This document shows, one piece after another, positions 43,737 to 52,058 of a stretch of DNA of 64,000 nucleotides. Positions within the stretch are counted from its first letter, which is position 1, and each line of letters begins with the position of its first letter. The position numbers and the translations under genes were made by a program. The notes under the pieces were generated by a model. It had not been told where the DNA came from, made no database searches, and was given only the letters and a program-made list of their open reading frames with translations. The DNA comes from CADEED01 sp963839685 (GTDB lineage Bacteria; Pseudomonadota; Gammaproteobacteria; Steroidobacterales; Steroidobacteraceae), in NCBI GenBank assembly GCA_963839685.1, contig CAWIVS010000010.1:124001-188000 (forward strand). Direction: 5' to 3'.

Positions 43737-44964
43737 GTTTTGACCTTTTTGACAGTAGACGACGTCGGGTCGATTCGAGTACCGCGATTGCTTCGCGCAG
43801 CTGGTGTGGATTGCGTGTGCCGGAGGTCTCCATCGCCGGCCCGAGTTCTTCCGCATTGAGGCCGCCGAATTTGCCCAGGGCGGTCAACCTTTCGGTGGCC
43901 GACATGTGGTCGTAACCCGGGAAGCGGTGGATGGCCGCGTCACGCAGCGCGCGCAGCGCGGCCGCATGCAGTGCCGCTCCGTCCCCGAAGCGCAGCGCGA
44001 ACTGCCCGGTGCCGCGGATCTGTTCCGCGAGCGAGCGTCGCGCGGACTCCGTCGGCGCGGCGCGCGGACCAAAGCGCGGACTGGCGCGCCACAGCGCCAA
44101 TGCCACGGCAATCAGCAGCAGCAGCGCGGCTGGTGCGCCGAAGCGCCACAGCAGACGGAGCATCGAGGCGTGGTCTTCTTCGGTGAGGAACATGACGACG
44201 TCGCCGCGTTGCAGCTGCGCCGCGGTCACGAACAGCAGCGGATGGTCGCCGAGCAGGAAATCGCGAAAGCGAAACGGCGTGGCGTTGACCACCGTGACGC
44301 TGCCGCGCCCCACGGACGTGCGCAGCGCATGGATTCCATCTTCATCGCGCAAGGCCCACAGGATCTCGCGTTCGCTGCTCAGCGACTGCGTCCGGTTCAC
44401 GTCGCAGACGTCGAGCTTGCGACTGCTGCCGTCCTCGGTGAGCGGGTGACAATCCGCTTCGAAGAACCGCGCGGTCAGGGAGCGAGGCTCGGAAGAGGAA
44501 GGTTCCTCGACGGGGGTTTCTTCCAGGTCCGCTTCCGCGTCCTCATCGGTGTCGTCGTCGGCGTCAGCGTCGGTTTGTTCTTCGACGTCTTCGTTTTCGT
44601 GCTGGTGTATGCCGCTCCAGGTTTCGAATTCCTCGAGATCCACCATGACCGAATCGTCGAGGATGAGCCGGCCGCCACCTTCGACCCAACGCTGCAAGCG
44701 TTCCCGGCGAGCGCGACTCAGCGACCAGTTCCAGTTCGACGCCAGGATCACACCATCGGCCGGCGGCGCCGTGAAGACGCGTTCCCACGTGGCCTCCGCG
44801 CCAAGCAGATCGCTGAGGCGGATGGCCGCGTAGAACGGGTTGTGGGCGGCCTCGCCGCGCAGTGGTACCGGCACCTGCATGTTCTGGAACGACAGGTGGC
44901 TCGCCAGCCATGCCAGCACACCCACGACGATCAGCGACGTCACGATCGCGAAGACACGCGTCAT
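43723..44964 (-). CDS. DUF4350 membrane protein with acidic insertion
   Basis: The 413-residue protein has an N-terminal span (IVTSLIVVGVLAWLASHL), a DUF4350 domain (NPFYAAIRLSDLLGAEATWE, GGGRLILDDSVMVDLEEFE) and a second span (FGAPAALLLLIAVALALWRA). A cytoplasmic tail ends in STRRRLLSK. Between the two halves, about residues 122-160, lies a run of some 25 Asp/Glu residues within a 40-residue low-complexity stretch. It overlaps its neighbours by 4 bases upstream and 14 bases downstream. The family role is unknown; it is almost always found in this operon type. Confidence 0.88.
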   Translation of the reverse strand: MTRVFAIVTSLIVVGVLAWLASHLSFQNMQVPVPLRGEAAHNPFYAAIRLSDLLGAEATWERVFTAPPADGVILASNWNWSLSRARRERLQRWVEGGGRLILDDSVMVDLEEFETWSGIHQHENEDVEEQTDADADDDTDEDAEADLEETPVEEPSSSEPRSLTARFFEADCHPLTEDGSSRKLDVCDVNRTQSLSSEREILWALRDEDGIHALRTSVGRGSVTVVNATPFRFRDFLLGDHPLLFVTAAQLQRGDVVMFLTEEDHASMLRLLWRFGAPAALLLLIAVALALWRASPRFGPRAAPTESARRSLAEQIRGTGQFALRFGDGAALHAAALRALRDAAIHRFPGYDHMSATERLTALGKFGGLNAEELGPAMETSGTRNPHQLREAIAVLESTRRRLLSKRSKHGTD

Positions 44965-45742
44965 GCCGCGGCCTCGCGTGCAAACTCATGGCGGCGTGGC
45001 GCTTCGGGACCGGCGGGCCGTTCGAGGTGCGTATCGAATCCAGCGCACAACTCGTGCACGACGCTGTCGTCGATGCTGAGGCCGCCATAGATCGCGCGCT
45101 GCCAGGTGCGCACCAGGCGCGTGGCGTAATCGGTGCGGCGCGTTTCGAGCATGCGCGCCGCGAGCCTCAGGCAGTCGCCCTCGGTGCTCGAATCGCGGAT
45201 CGGAATTTCGTACACGTGAGCCAGCCGTGACAGGAGTCCGCGATACAGCAGTGCGAGTGCTGCGCGGTGATCGCCGCGATCCCAGAGTCCGCGTGCCGCG
45301 GCGCCGATGTCGTCGGGCAGGCTTTCGGGCCGGATGTCGAGATCCTGCACATGTGTCGGCGCCAGGAAGCGGGCCGCGCGCGCTTCGGACCCGCGCGTGG
45401 AGAACAGCCTCACGAGCAGCACGATCAGTGCAGCCACGAAGGCGCTGATCAGCAGCCAGAACAACATCTGCGAGGTCTGCAGGATCCAGGCGAACAGGTC
45501 GAAAAACCATTGCAGCCACTTCGGCGTGCGTCGAGCGGGACTCTTTCTTATCCTCGGGCTGCTTGTCCCAGGCGAGCCGACGTACCGTGGTTTCGGTGGC
45601 GAAATTCGGGTCGGACCTGATCGCTTCCACCGCGCGTCCGACCTCCTGCGGACGTCAGCGGCTCGCCGGCATTCAGCGCCGGCGTGGCGACCGCGAGCAG
45701 CAAGAGGAGTGCGAAACGCGACAGGTCAGGACGCAAACGCAC
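44961..45742 (-). CDS. DUF4129 membrane protein (two frame breaks)
   Basis: The N-terminus is read from a GTG at 45742: a signal-like segment RFALLLLLAVATPALNAGE. After a break near 45640 it reads AVEAIRSDPNFATETTVRRL and, after one near 45522, KWLQWFFDLFAWILQTSQML. A membrane span follows (LISAFVAALIVLLVRLF), then the DUF4129 domain with DIGAAARGLWDRGDHRAALA, LYRGLLSRL and the C-terminal TWQRAIYGG. The joined length is about 260 residues. It overlaps the preceding gene by 17 bases and the next by four, so the operon is packed. The breaks look like indels because every motif survives. Confidence 0.8.
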
Positions 45743-46460
45743 GACGGAATTCCTGTTCGATATCCCAGGCTTCGAGCTCGGCGCGGCGGTTGAGATACAT
45801 GCCGAAACCCGCCGCCACGTAGAACGGCTCGAGGAACAACACCGCGAGCAGGTAGGCCAGCGACGACAGCCACTGGGCCGGCAACGTGGCATCGCCACTG
45901 AACAAGCTGGAAAAGTCGAATCCCACTCCCGGCGGCGCGAACCAGAACACCAGCGACAGCCATGCGCATGCCAACCCGGTCTCCGCGCACACGAATGCCA
46001 GGGTCACCATCAGCGCCGCGCCGCTGTGTCGCCGCCGCAATTGGCGCACGCGCCGGCGGATCTGGAACAACGAGTGTCCCTCGAGCTGGTAGACGGGCAG
46101 GGTGAACGCGCGCCATGGCGACAGCCGCAGCCAGGTCCACGTGATCACGAAGCGGCTCCACCACACCGTGCGCTGCTCGCGCCACAGGTCGGCGACCTTC
46201 GTCTTCTGACCGAACGCGGCACGCGCCAGCACGAAGAGCACGGTGCGATCCAGCCACGGTTTTGCAAACCACATCACCACGATGGGTAACCACGGCCGGA
46301 CTTCGAACAAGGCCATCGCCAGCAGCGCCATCGGAATGGCGACCACGAGATAACAGCGGTACACCTCGCCCGCGTGTGCCTGGCACAGCCGCACACCCAG
46401 GTCCGCCGCTTCGTGCGGCGCGCGGGGTCGCATCTGCAAGGCGAGTGAATCAATCCTCAC
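45726..46460 (-). CDS. Polytopic membrane protein of the MoxR operon
   Basis: The 244-residue protein has several hydrophobic segments, including YLVVAIPMALLAMALFEV and LAYLLAVLFLEPFYVAAGFG. Between them lies a basic cytoplasmic part (RRRVRQLRRRHSG). The ending FYVAAGFGMYLNRRAELEAWDIE is conserved in proteins found at this position in similar operons. No enzyme motif is present. It overlaps the SpoIIM gene by 11 bases upstream. Confidence 0.8.
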   Translation of the reverse strand: MRIDSLALQMRPRAPHEAADLGVRLCQAHAGEVYRCYLVVAIPMALLAMALFEVRPWLPIVVMWFAKPWLDRTVLFVLARAAFGQKTKVADLWREQRTVWWSRFVITWTWLRLSPWRAFTLPVYQLEGHSLFQIRRRVRQLRRRHSGAALMVTLAFVCAETGLACAWLSLVFWFAPPGVGFDFSSLFSGDATLPAQWLSSLAYLLAVLFLEPFYVAAGFGMYLNRRAELEAWDIEQEFRRAFAS

Positions 46461-47433
46461 GGCGGCCCTGGAAAACGAAGTAGCTCATCACGGCCAGCCA
46501 GCAGACGCCGGCCACCGAATACTTGAGAGGCAGCGGCATCCAGCGCGCCGATGACCAGAAGGCTTCGATCGCGGCGGCGATCAGCAGCATCACGACGCAG
46601 CCGTAGATGATGATCATGGTTTCGCGCGCCGCCAGCGTCAGGCTCTGCACACGCGTCTTCCGACCGGGGGCCACCAGCGCATGACCGAGGCGCAAGCCAG
46701 TGGCGCCCGCCAGGAAAATCGCCGTGAGCTCGAAGGCGCCATGGGTCACCACGAAGGAATAGAACGTTTCGCCAAGGCCTCGCTCGGTGAGATAGCCCGC
46801 GACGGCGCCGAAGAAAACCCCGTTGAATACCAGGAAGAACATGCTGCCGACGCCGGCGAAGATGCCGGCGGCAAAACACTGGAATGCGATGCTGATGTTC
46901 CCCTGGATGTAGATTCCGAACATCATCCAGTCATCGTCCGGGCCACGCGTGCTGCCGATCGACTCCGCCGAGGCGGAGTACATGGCTTCGATTTCCGCGG
47001 CGTCCTCCGGGCTCATGACGGACAGGATGAGATCCGGGCGCTCGTACACCAGCCAGCCAACCAGCAGCATGGGCACCACGAGCAGCGCGGTCGATGTCCA
47101 GACGTACGCGGCGTGCGCGCGCACCGCGCGAGGAAAATCACGCACCATGGCCTGCTTGACGCGGCTCAGCCCGAACTCCCGCCGCTGGTAGATGACCTGG
47201 TGCGCGTCCGCCGTCAGCTTGTCGAGGCGGTCGAGAAGATAGCGGGGATAATTGCGCGCCCGCGCCAACGCCAGATGCTCGCAGGCGCGTCGGTACAACT
47301 CGGCCACCCGCTCGCCACGAATCGGGTGGAGTTTTTCCGACTTGCGCTTGCGTCCGTCGAGGATGGGCGTGAGCGCGGTCGCGAGCTCTTCCCACTCCTT
47401 CTGGTACATATTTTCGAAGTGCAGCGGGGTCAC
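46450..47433 (-). CDS. SpoIIM-domain (DUF95) membrane protein
   Basis: The start is set at the GTG at 47433, seven codons inside the open frame, because it has a GGGAGG ribosome site and overlaps the RDD stop as GTGA. The 327-residue protein has a helical cytoplasmic N-terminus and then the SpoIIM domain. This holds several membrane spans (AYVWTSTALLVVPMLLVGWL, IFAGVGSMFFLVFNGVFFGA) and the THGAFELTAIFLAGATG motif typical of the family. In spore formers SpoIIM acts in engulfment; here it is part of the MoxR operon and its role is unknown. Confidence 0.9.
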   Translation of the reverse strand: MTPLHFENMYQKEWEELATALTPILDGRKRKSEKLHPIRGERVAELYRRACEHLALARARNYPRYLLDRLDKLTADAHQVIYQRREFGLSRVKQAMVRDFPRAVRAHAAYVWTSTALLVVPMLLVGWLVYERPDLILSVMSPEDAAEIEAMYSASAESIGSTRGPDDDWMMFGIYIQGNISIAFQCFAAGIFAGVGSMFFLVFNGVFFGAVAGYLTERGLGETFYSFVVTHGAFELTAIFLAGATGLRLGHALVAPGRKTRVQSLTLAARETMIIIYGCVVMLLIAAAIEAFWSSARWMPLPLKYSVAGVCWLAVMSYFVFQGRRED

Positions 47434-48122
47434 GTGCGCCTCCCTAACAACCATTGCGCTACGCCGAGCACCCGCCGGGTGACCTCGGCCTGGGGCTCGC
47501 GCGCCTCACCCTGTACCGAGGCAGCGAGCGCCGCGAGTTCGTCGAGGCGTTCCATGGTGAGCGTGGGGGCGCGCGCCGCCAGGGCAATGACGGCCGACTG
47601 GTCGCGCATCGAGAGCGCGCGAACCGGTGCCACCGGGACCACTGTTTCGAGCGTGGCCTTGGGCGCCGGACGGGGCAGGTGGACCACCAGCGTGGCGGCC
47701 GCCAGGTCGCCGAGCCGCTTGCCGTCTGCGCGCGTCAGCATGCAGACGGTTGCCACCGCGTAGAGAAACGGCATGAAGTCGGCGAAACGCAGCAGGTTGC
47801 GCGTCATGGACGCGGCCGGCGTCACCGGCAGGCCGTTATCCATGACCACCTTGAGGCCCATGGCGCGTTTTCCGGGCGTAGCGCCGTCACGCCCGAGCTC
47901 GAATATGACGGGATAGAACCAGTCGAGCAGAAAGAACAGGATCAACCAGAAGGCGACGCCGAAGCCGCCGAAGAACATGGTGACGAACGCCATCGCGTAC
48001 ATGATGGCGATGCGGATGAGCCAGTCGATCACGAACGCACCGAAACGCGCGCTCATGCCCGCCGGACGCATTTCCAGCAGGATGCCTTCGGGAGTTTCTG
48101 CCGTGACGACCGAGTCGAGCAC
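47430..48122 (-). CDS. RDD-family membrane protein
   Basis: The 230-residue protein opens the leftward seven-gene operon. The RDD domain is clear: RFGAFVIDWLIRIAIMYAMA with the conserved Arg and Asp, a second span (GVAFWLILFFLLDWFYPVIF) and GATPGKRAMGLKVVMDNG, which leads to the third conserved Asp/Gly region. About 85 cytoplasmic residues follow. The promoter of the operon should lie in the 177-base divergent gap before 48300. Confidence 0.92.
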   Translation of the reverse strand: MLDSVVTAETPEGILLEMRPAGMSARFGAFVIDWLIRIAIMYAMAFVTMFFGGFGVAFWLILFFLLDWFYPVIFELGRDGATPGKRAMGLKVVMDNGLPVTPAASMTRNLLRFADFMPFLYAVATVCMLTRADGKRLGDLAAATLVVHLPRPAPKATLETVVPVAPVRALSMRDQSAVIALAARAPTLTMERLDELAALAASVQGEAREPQAEVTRRVLGVAQWLLGRRT

Positions 48123-48299
48123 AGTTGGGACGCTAATCGTTCTTCCTCTCGGCCGGGCCTGGAGCGTGATTCTCGCCTAACCAAAAGGGAATTGTCGCCT
48201 CGCCGCGTCCGGATCGCAGACCGGGACACATTCGGCCCGTTGACCACGGCCGGCGCCACCGCCAGCATTGCCCCGCGGGTCGTTCCGCGCAGGATCCCG
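48123..48299. promoter_or_regulatory. Divergent intergenic region of the MoxR operon
   Basis: The 177-base gap lies between the leftward RDD gene and the rightward methyltransferase. It must hold promoters for both. No boxes stand out. A CAGGA site at its right end serves the GTG at 48300. Confidence 0.4.
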
Positions 48300-49673
48300 G
48301 TGCCGCCACAAGATTCGAACTCGTTGTCCAGCATTCTCGCCTGTCCGCGCTGCAATCGCGGCCCGGTGGCGTTGTCCCGTGCCGGCTGGATCTGCGGCGC
48401 CTGCAGCAGCGGCTACCCCGTCATTGGAGAAATCCCCTGGCTGTTCCCGGATCCGCGCCAGGCGCTGGCCGAATGGCGCGGGCGCCTCGGCCTGCTGACC
48501 CAATTTCTCGCGTCCGAAGCGGCAGCCATGCGCGCCGGCGCCGAGGCGGCCGGTGGCGCGGCGACGCGACGCCGGCTGCTGCACGTGGCCGCGGCGTACG
48601 AAGACCAGATCCGGCGCCTGCAGGCGCTGCTGGCGCCCCTCGGCCTCGGCGAGACCGCCATGGCCGAGGCCACCCACCGCGGCATCGGTACGCGCCTGCC
48701 GCTGGAACAGGGACTGACTAACTACTATGTCAACCTGCATCGCGACTGGGCCTGGGGCGAGGAGGAAAACTCGGCTGGCCTGGCGGAAATCGTCGCGGTG
48801 CTCGGCGGCAACGCCAGGGGGCTCGGGCGCACCCTGGTGCACGGCGCCGGGGCCGGGCGACTCGCGTATGACCTGCATGCCGGCGGCGATGCGCCGCTGA
48901 CGGTGGCCACGGATTTCAATCCACTGCTGCTGTTCGTGGCGCGCGAAATGTTTGCCGGCCGCAGCCTCGAGCTTCATGAGTTTCCCATCGCGCCGCGCGG
49001 CGTCGAGGATCACGCCGTGCTGCGGCGGCTGGCCTCACCCGGTCCGCCGCGTGCGGGCCTCGAGCTCGTGGCTGCCGATGCGTTGCAGGCGCCATTCGCC
49101 GACGGCAGTTTCGATACGGTGGTGACGCCCTGGTTCATCGATATCGTGGGCGAGCCGTTCACGCGGGTCGCGGCGCGCGTCAATCTGCTGCTCAAGCCCG
49201 GCGGACGCTGGATCAATTCCGGCTCGCTGGCGTTTTCGCGCGCGACGCATGCCGATCGGATCGGTCTCGACGAGGCGCTCGAGCTGCTGCCTGGCGCGGG
49301 TTTCGCCGACGTCAACGTACGCGAGAACACGCTGCCCTACATGCGTTCGCCCGCCAGCCGGCATTCGCGGCTCGAGAATGTCGTCACCTGGGTGACGAAC
49401 AAGGTGGCCGCGCCCGCGGTATCGCCACGCGCGCGCTTGCTGCCGGCCTGGCTGCTGGAAGCGGACCGTCCGGTGCCGCGGTCGCGGGCTTTCGAATTGC
49501 AGGCAATCTCGAGCCGGATCCACGCGTTCCTGCTGGCGCTCATCAACGGCGAGCGTTCGATGCGCGACATGGCGCGCATGATCGTCGAGCAGAAGCTGAT
49601 GTCGGCGGAGGAAGCCGAGGCGCAGGTGCGCATCTTCCTCACGCGCCTGCACGAGGACAGCGAGAAGGAATGA
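48300..49673 (+). CDS. Methyltransferase with N-terminal zinc ribbon and PqqD-like tail
   Basis: The frame is open from 47454, but that part is antisense to the RDD gene; the GTG at 48300 with CAGGA upstream is the likely start (457 residues). Residues 10-40 form a Trm112-like zinc ribbon: ILACPRCNRGPVAL and GWICGACSSGYPVIG with two CxxC pairs. A long helical linker follows. The methyltransferase domain has LVHGAGAGRLAYDL (motif I), VATDFNPLLLFVARE and DALQAPFADGSFDTVVT. The last 70 residues (FLLALINGERSMRDMARMI) resemble PqqD-like winged modules that bind peptides. The target is unknown; the zinc ribbon and the tail suggest a protein or peptide substrate. Confidence 0.75.
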   Translation: MPPQDSNSLSSILACPRCNRGPVALSRAGWICGACSSGYPVIGEIPWLFPDPRQALAEWRGRLGLLTQFLASEAAAMRAGAEAAGGAATRRRLLHVAAAYEDQIRRLQALLAPLGLGETAMAEATHRGIGTRLPLEQGLTNYYVNLHRDWAWGEEENSAGLAEIVAVLGGNARGLGRTLVHGAGAGRLAYDLHAGGDAPLTVATDFNPLLLFVAREMFAGRSLELHEFPIAPRGVEDHAVLRRLASPGPPRAGLELVAADALQAPFADGSFDTVVTPWFIDIVGEPFTRVAARVNLLLKPGGRWINSGSLAFSRATHADRIGLDEALELLPGAGFADVNVRENTLPYMRSPASRHSRLENVVTWVTNKVAAPAVSPRARLLPAWLLEADRPVPRSRAFELQAISSRIHAFLLALINGERSMRDMARMIVEQKLMSAEEAEAQVRIFLTRLHEDSEKE

Positions 49674-49676
49674 TGG

Positions 49677-49784
49677 GGAAAATGGGGACATTCCTATTTT
49701 TCTTGCAACAATCGATTACGGATTCACCGTTATCGAGGGCGGCTCCGATTGTTACAAGAAAAATCAGGAATGTCCCCATTTTCC
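49677..49784. repeat. REP-like long inverted repeat
   Basis: A 38-base arm starting GGAAAATGGGGACATTCCTA (49677-49714) is matched by its reverse complement at 49746-49784 with one mismatch and one extra base. The loop is 31 bases. The sequence begins three bases after the stop of the methyltransferase gene. The 'GGGGACATTCCTATTTTT' type of end is common at REP elements linked to REP-associated tyrosine transposases; no transposase gene is in the window. The folded RNA could also act as a terminator. Confidence 0.8.
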
Positions 49785-49912
49785 ATTTCCACTATTTGCC
49801 ACGATCCGCCGCTGAATCGCCCTTGCGCCGCCCGGGCGCGATCCCGATTCGCAGTTGAAATGAACCTCGAGAGCAAAACCGCTCTCGGGCGTCTAACAAC
49901 TGGAGAGGGCAC

Positions 49913-50590
49913 ATGGGCACCTGGACTTCGAGATTTCGTAAACCCGCGCTGATCGCGGGTGTTGTGGCAATGGGCCTGGCGGTGAATCCCGCAATCGCCA
50001 GGGACTCGGATTCCGGTTCCAAGCGCGCTGGTGCCGGGTTCACGGGTGGCGCGGTCATCGGCGCGGCGGCTGCCGGCCCGGTGGGCATGGTGGTTGGCGC
50101 GGTTGCCGGCGGCATCATCGGCGAACGCAGTCACAAGAAAAACCTGGCCCTCGCCGAACGCAAGGCCGAAGCCGCGCTTCTGGCGAGCGAGGTCGAGACT
50201 CTCGAAGGCTCGCTGAACAGCATCGAGGGCAAGGCTGGGCAAGTCGGAACCACCGTGCAGTTCCGCACCGGCGAGACCGCGGTCCGCGACAGCGATCGCG
50301 CACGAATTGCCAGACTGGGGGCGCTGCTTGCCGGCCTCGATGATGTGCGAGTGCGGGTCTCGGGCTACGCGGATTCGCGTGGTGGGGATGAGATCAACCA
50401 GACGCTGTCGAAGGAACGAGCCGAGATGGTCGCGCTCGAGCTGGAGAAAGCGGGAGTGCCGAAGGATCGCATGGTGATCGAGGCCATGGGCGAGCGCTTC
50501 GCGAGCAGCGAGGCGCAGCCGGATGACCAGGCCTTCGAGCGCTGCGTGGAGATCCGCCTGGAATCCACGGGGTCACTCGCCAGCAACTGA
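49913..50590 (+). CDS. OmpA-family outer-membrane protein with glycine zipper
   Basis: The 225-residue protein has a signal peptide (LIAGVVAMGLAVNPAIA), a glycine-zipper segment (VIGAAAAGPVGMVVGAVAGG) and a helical stretch. The C-terminal OmpA peptidoglycan-binding domain has VQFRTGETAVRDSD, VSGYADSRGGDEINQTLSKE, and GERFASSEAQPDDQAFERCV. This plan resembles the sortase-associated OmpA-like protein PdsO, but no sortase genes are near, so a general envelope role is safer. A GGAGAGG site precedes the ATG. It stands alone after the REP-like repeat. Confidence 0.85.
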   Translation: MGTWTSRFRKPALIAGVVAMGLAVNPAIARDSDSGSKRAGAGFTGGAVIGAAAAGPVGMVVGAVAGGIIGERSHKKNLALAERKAEAALLASEVETLEGSLNSIEGKAGQVGTTVQFRTGETAVRDSDRARIARLGALLAGLDDVRVRVSGYADSRGGDEINQTLSKERAEMVALELEKAGVPKDRMVIEAMGERFASSEAQPDDQAFERCVEIRLESTGSLASN

Positions 50591-50662
50591 TTCCACCTGG
50601 TGCCGGGGAGGGATTGTCGGGATTACTCTTGGCCCCCCGACTGTTCCTCCCTGGCGCCGACC

Positions 50663-51019
50663 ATGAATATTCAGATCGTCGATTTCAGAAACCAGATCGA
50701 AGGCGAGAGCGCGGCACCGCCCGCCGACCGGCTCATCGCCGGCAGCCCGCAACAGAAGGTCTCCAACTACTTCAGTGACGCCACCCAGCAATTCCATTCC
50801 GGAACCTGGTCGAGCACTCGCGGCAAGTGGCGCATCCGCTATTCAGAGTCCGAGTTCTGCTGCCTGACTCGAGGCCGCGTGGTGCTGGAAAACGAGAGCG
50901 GCGGACGGTGGGAATTCGGACCCGGCGAAGGCTTTGTCGTGCCCTCGGGCTTCGCCGGAACCTGGGAGGTGCTTGAAGATTGCACCAAGTTTTACGCGAT
51001 CTTCGAAGCCCGCACTTAA
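50663..51019 (+). CDS. Small cupin-fold protein
   Basis: The 118-residue protein starts at the ATG at 50663; the 21 codons upstream in the open frame look non-coding. It matches the Cupin_3 (DUF861) pattern: GTWSSTRGKWRIRYSESEFC, LTRGRVVLENESGG and EFGPGEGFVVPSGFAGTWEV, ending with CTKFYAIFE. Such proteins are small beta-barrels, some acting as enzymes on small metabolites. The metal-binding His residues of classic cupins are not obvious. Function unknown. Confidence 0.8.
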   Translation: MNIQIVDFRNQIEGESAAPPADRLIAGSPQQKVSNYFSDATQQFHSGTWSSTRGKWRIRYSESEFCCLTRGRVVLENESGGRWEFGPGEGFVVPSGFAGTWEVLEDCTKFYAIFEART

Positions 51020-51187
51020 AAAGTGCATGAGCTGACTGTTTGTCGGCATAATCCCGGCCACGCGCACCGTTGTGTTTTTTCTCGCTACACGTAAGTTTTT
51101 GATAAATAAGCAACGACGACGATGTTTCGGCACTAATGGCACAAGGTTTGCTTGGGTCATGGGGCCTTTTAGCTCTCGGAGGAGACA

Positions 51188-51887
51188 ATGAAAATGATTA
51201 GAACACTGGCGCTCGTGACCGGCCTCCTGGCCTTAAGCGGTGTGTCGCAAGCTCAATTCAGTTCCACCTGGACGTTTGTTTCGGATTACGACTTCCGAGG
51301 TTACAGCCAGAGCGGAAAAGATCCGGCCATCCAGGGGAGCGCCGACTACGCCTTTGGCGAGTCCGGTTTATCGGTTGGTATCTGGGCGTCGAATGTCGAC
51401 TTTGGTGTCGATGACGATCTGGAATCCGACTACTACGTGAACTATGCCGGCCAGATCAACGACACCTTCGCCTTCACCGCCGGCATCACGTACTACGACT
51501 ATCCGCTGGGTGACGGCCTGTCTGGCTATCCGGAAGGCTACATCGGCCTGAATGCCGGTGGCTTCAGCTTCAAGCAGTGGTACTCGAATGACTTTTATGC
51601 GCTGGACGAAACTGCGCAGTATTCCGAAGTTCAACTTCACGCAGGAGTGGGACGCTTTCTCGCTCGCACTGCACGCCGGCTATTCGTGGGGTGACTACTG
51701 GGAAAACGTCGCGGGTGACGAGGTCATCGACTACGCCGTGCAAGGCAACTACAGCGCCGGCAACCTGACGTTCTTCATCAAGTTCACCGCGACGGACGCC
51801 AGCGACGAAATGAAAATTGAAGACGACATCGGCAACAACGAGGCGCGTTTCCTGTTCGGCGTGACGACCACGCTGCCGTGGGAATGA
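51188..51887 (+). CDS. TorF-type putative outer-membrane protein (one frame break near 51627)
   Basis: A GGAGGAGA ribosome site precedes the ATG at 51188. The protein has a signal peptide (LVTGLLALSGVSQAQ) and the family start TWTFVSDYDFRGYSQS, then YAFGESGLSVGIWASNVDFG. Near 51627 the frame changes and continues FNFTQEWDAFSLALHAGYSW and FLFGVTTTLPWE. The alternating pattern and length of about 233 residues fit the TIGR02001/TorF family of small beta-barrel proteins. A strong terminator follows at 51936. The transported substance, if any, is unknown. Confidence 0.85.
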
Positions 51888-51935
51888 GCCAGGCGATCTG
51901 AAGCAACGACTCAGTCTTCGTACTGACGCGGGAAG

Positions 51936-51965
51936 AGGCCAGTCGTAAGACTGGCCTTTTTTTTG
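51936..51965 (+). terminator. Intrinsic terminator
   Basis: The 9-bp stem AGGCCAGTC / GACTGGCCT with loop GTAA is followed by a run of eight or more T. It ends the transcript of the TorF-type gene. Confidence 0.93.
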
Positions 51966-52058
51966 TTTGTGGCTTTTCAGGGGCTCGCGCCCCACGCAGG
52001 AAAACGCCGCCGAAGCGGCGGCGTACATGATGTTAAAAACCTCTCTAGAATTCGCGCG

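Noticed and set aside
47454..48299. Upstream extension of the zinc-ribbon methyltransferase frame
   Set aside because: It overlaps the RDD gene antisense, and the zinc ribbon begins only after 48300.
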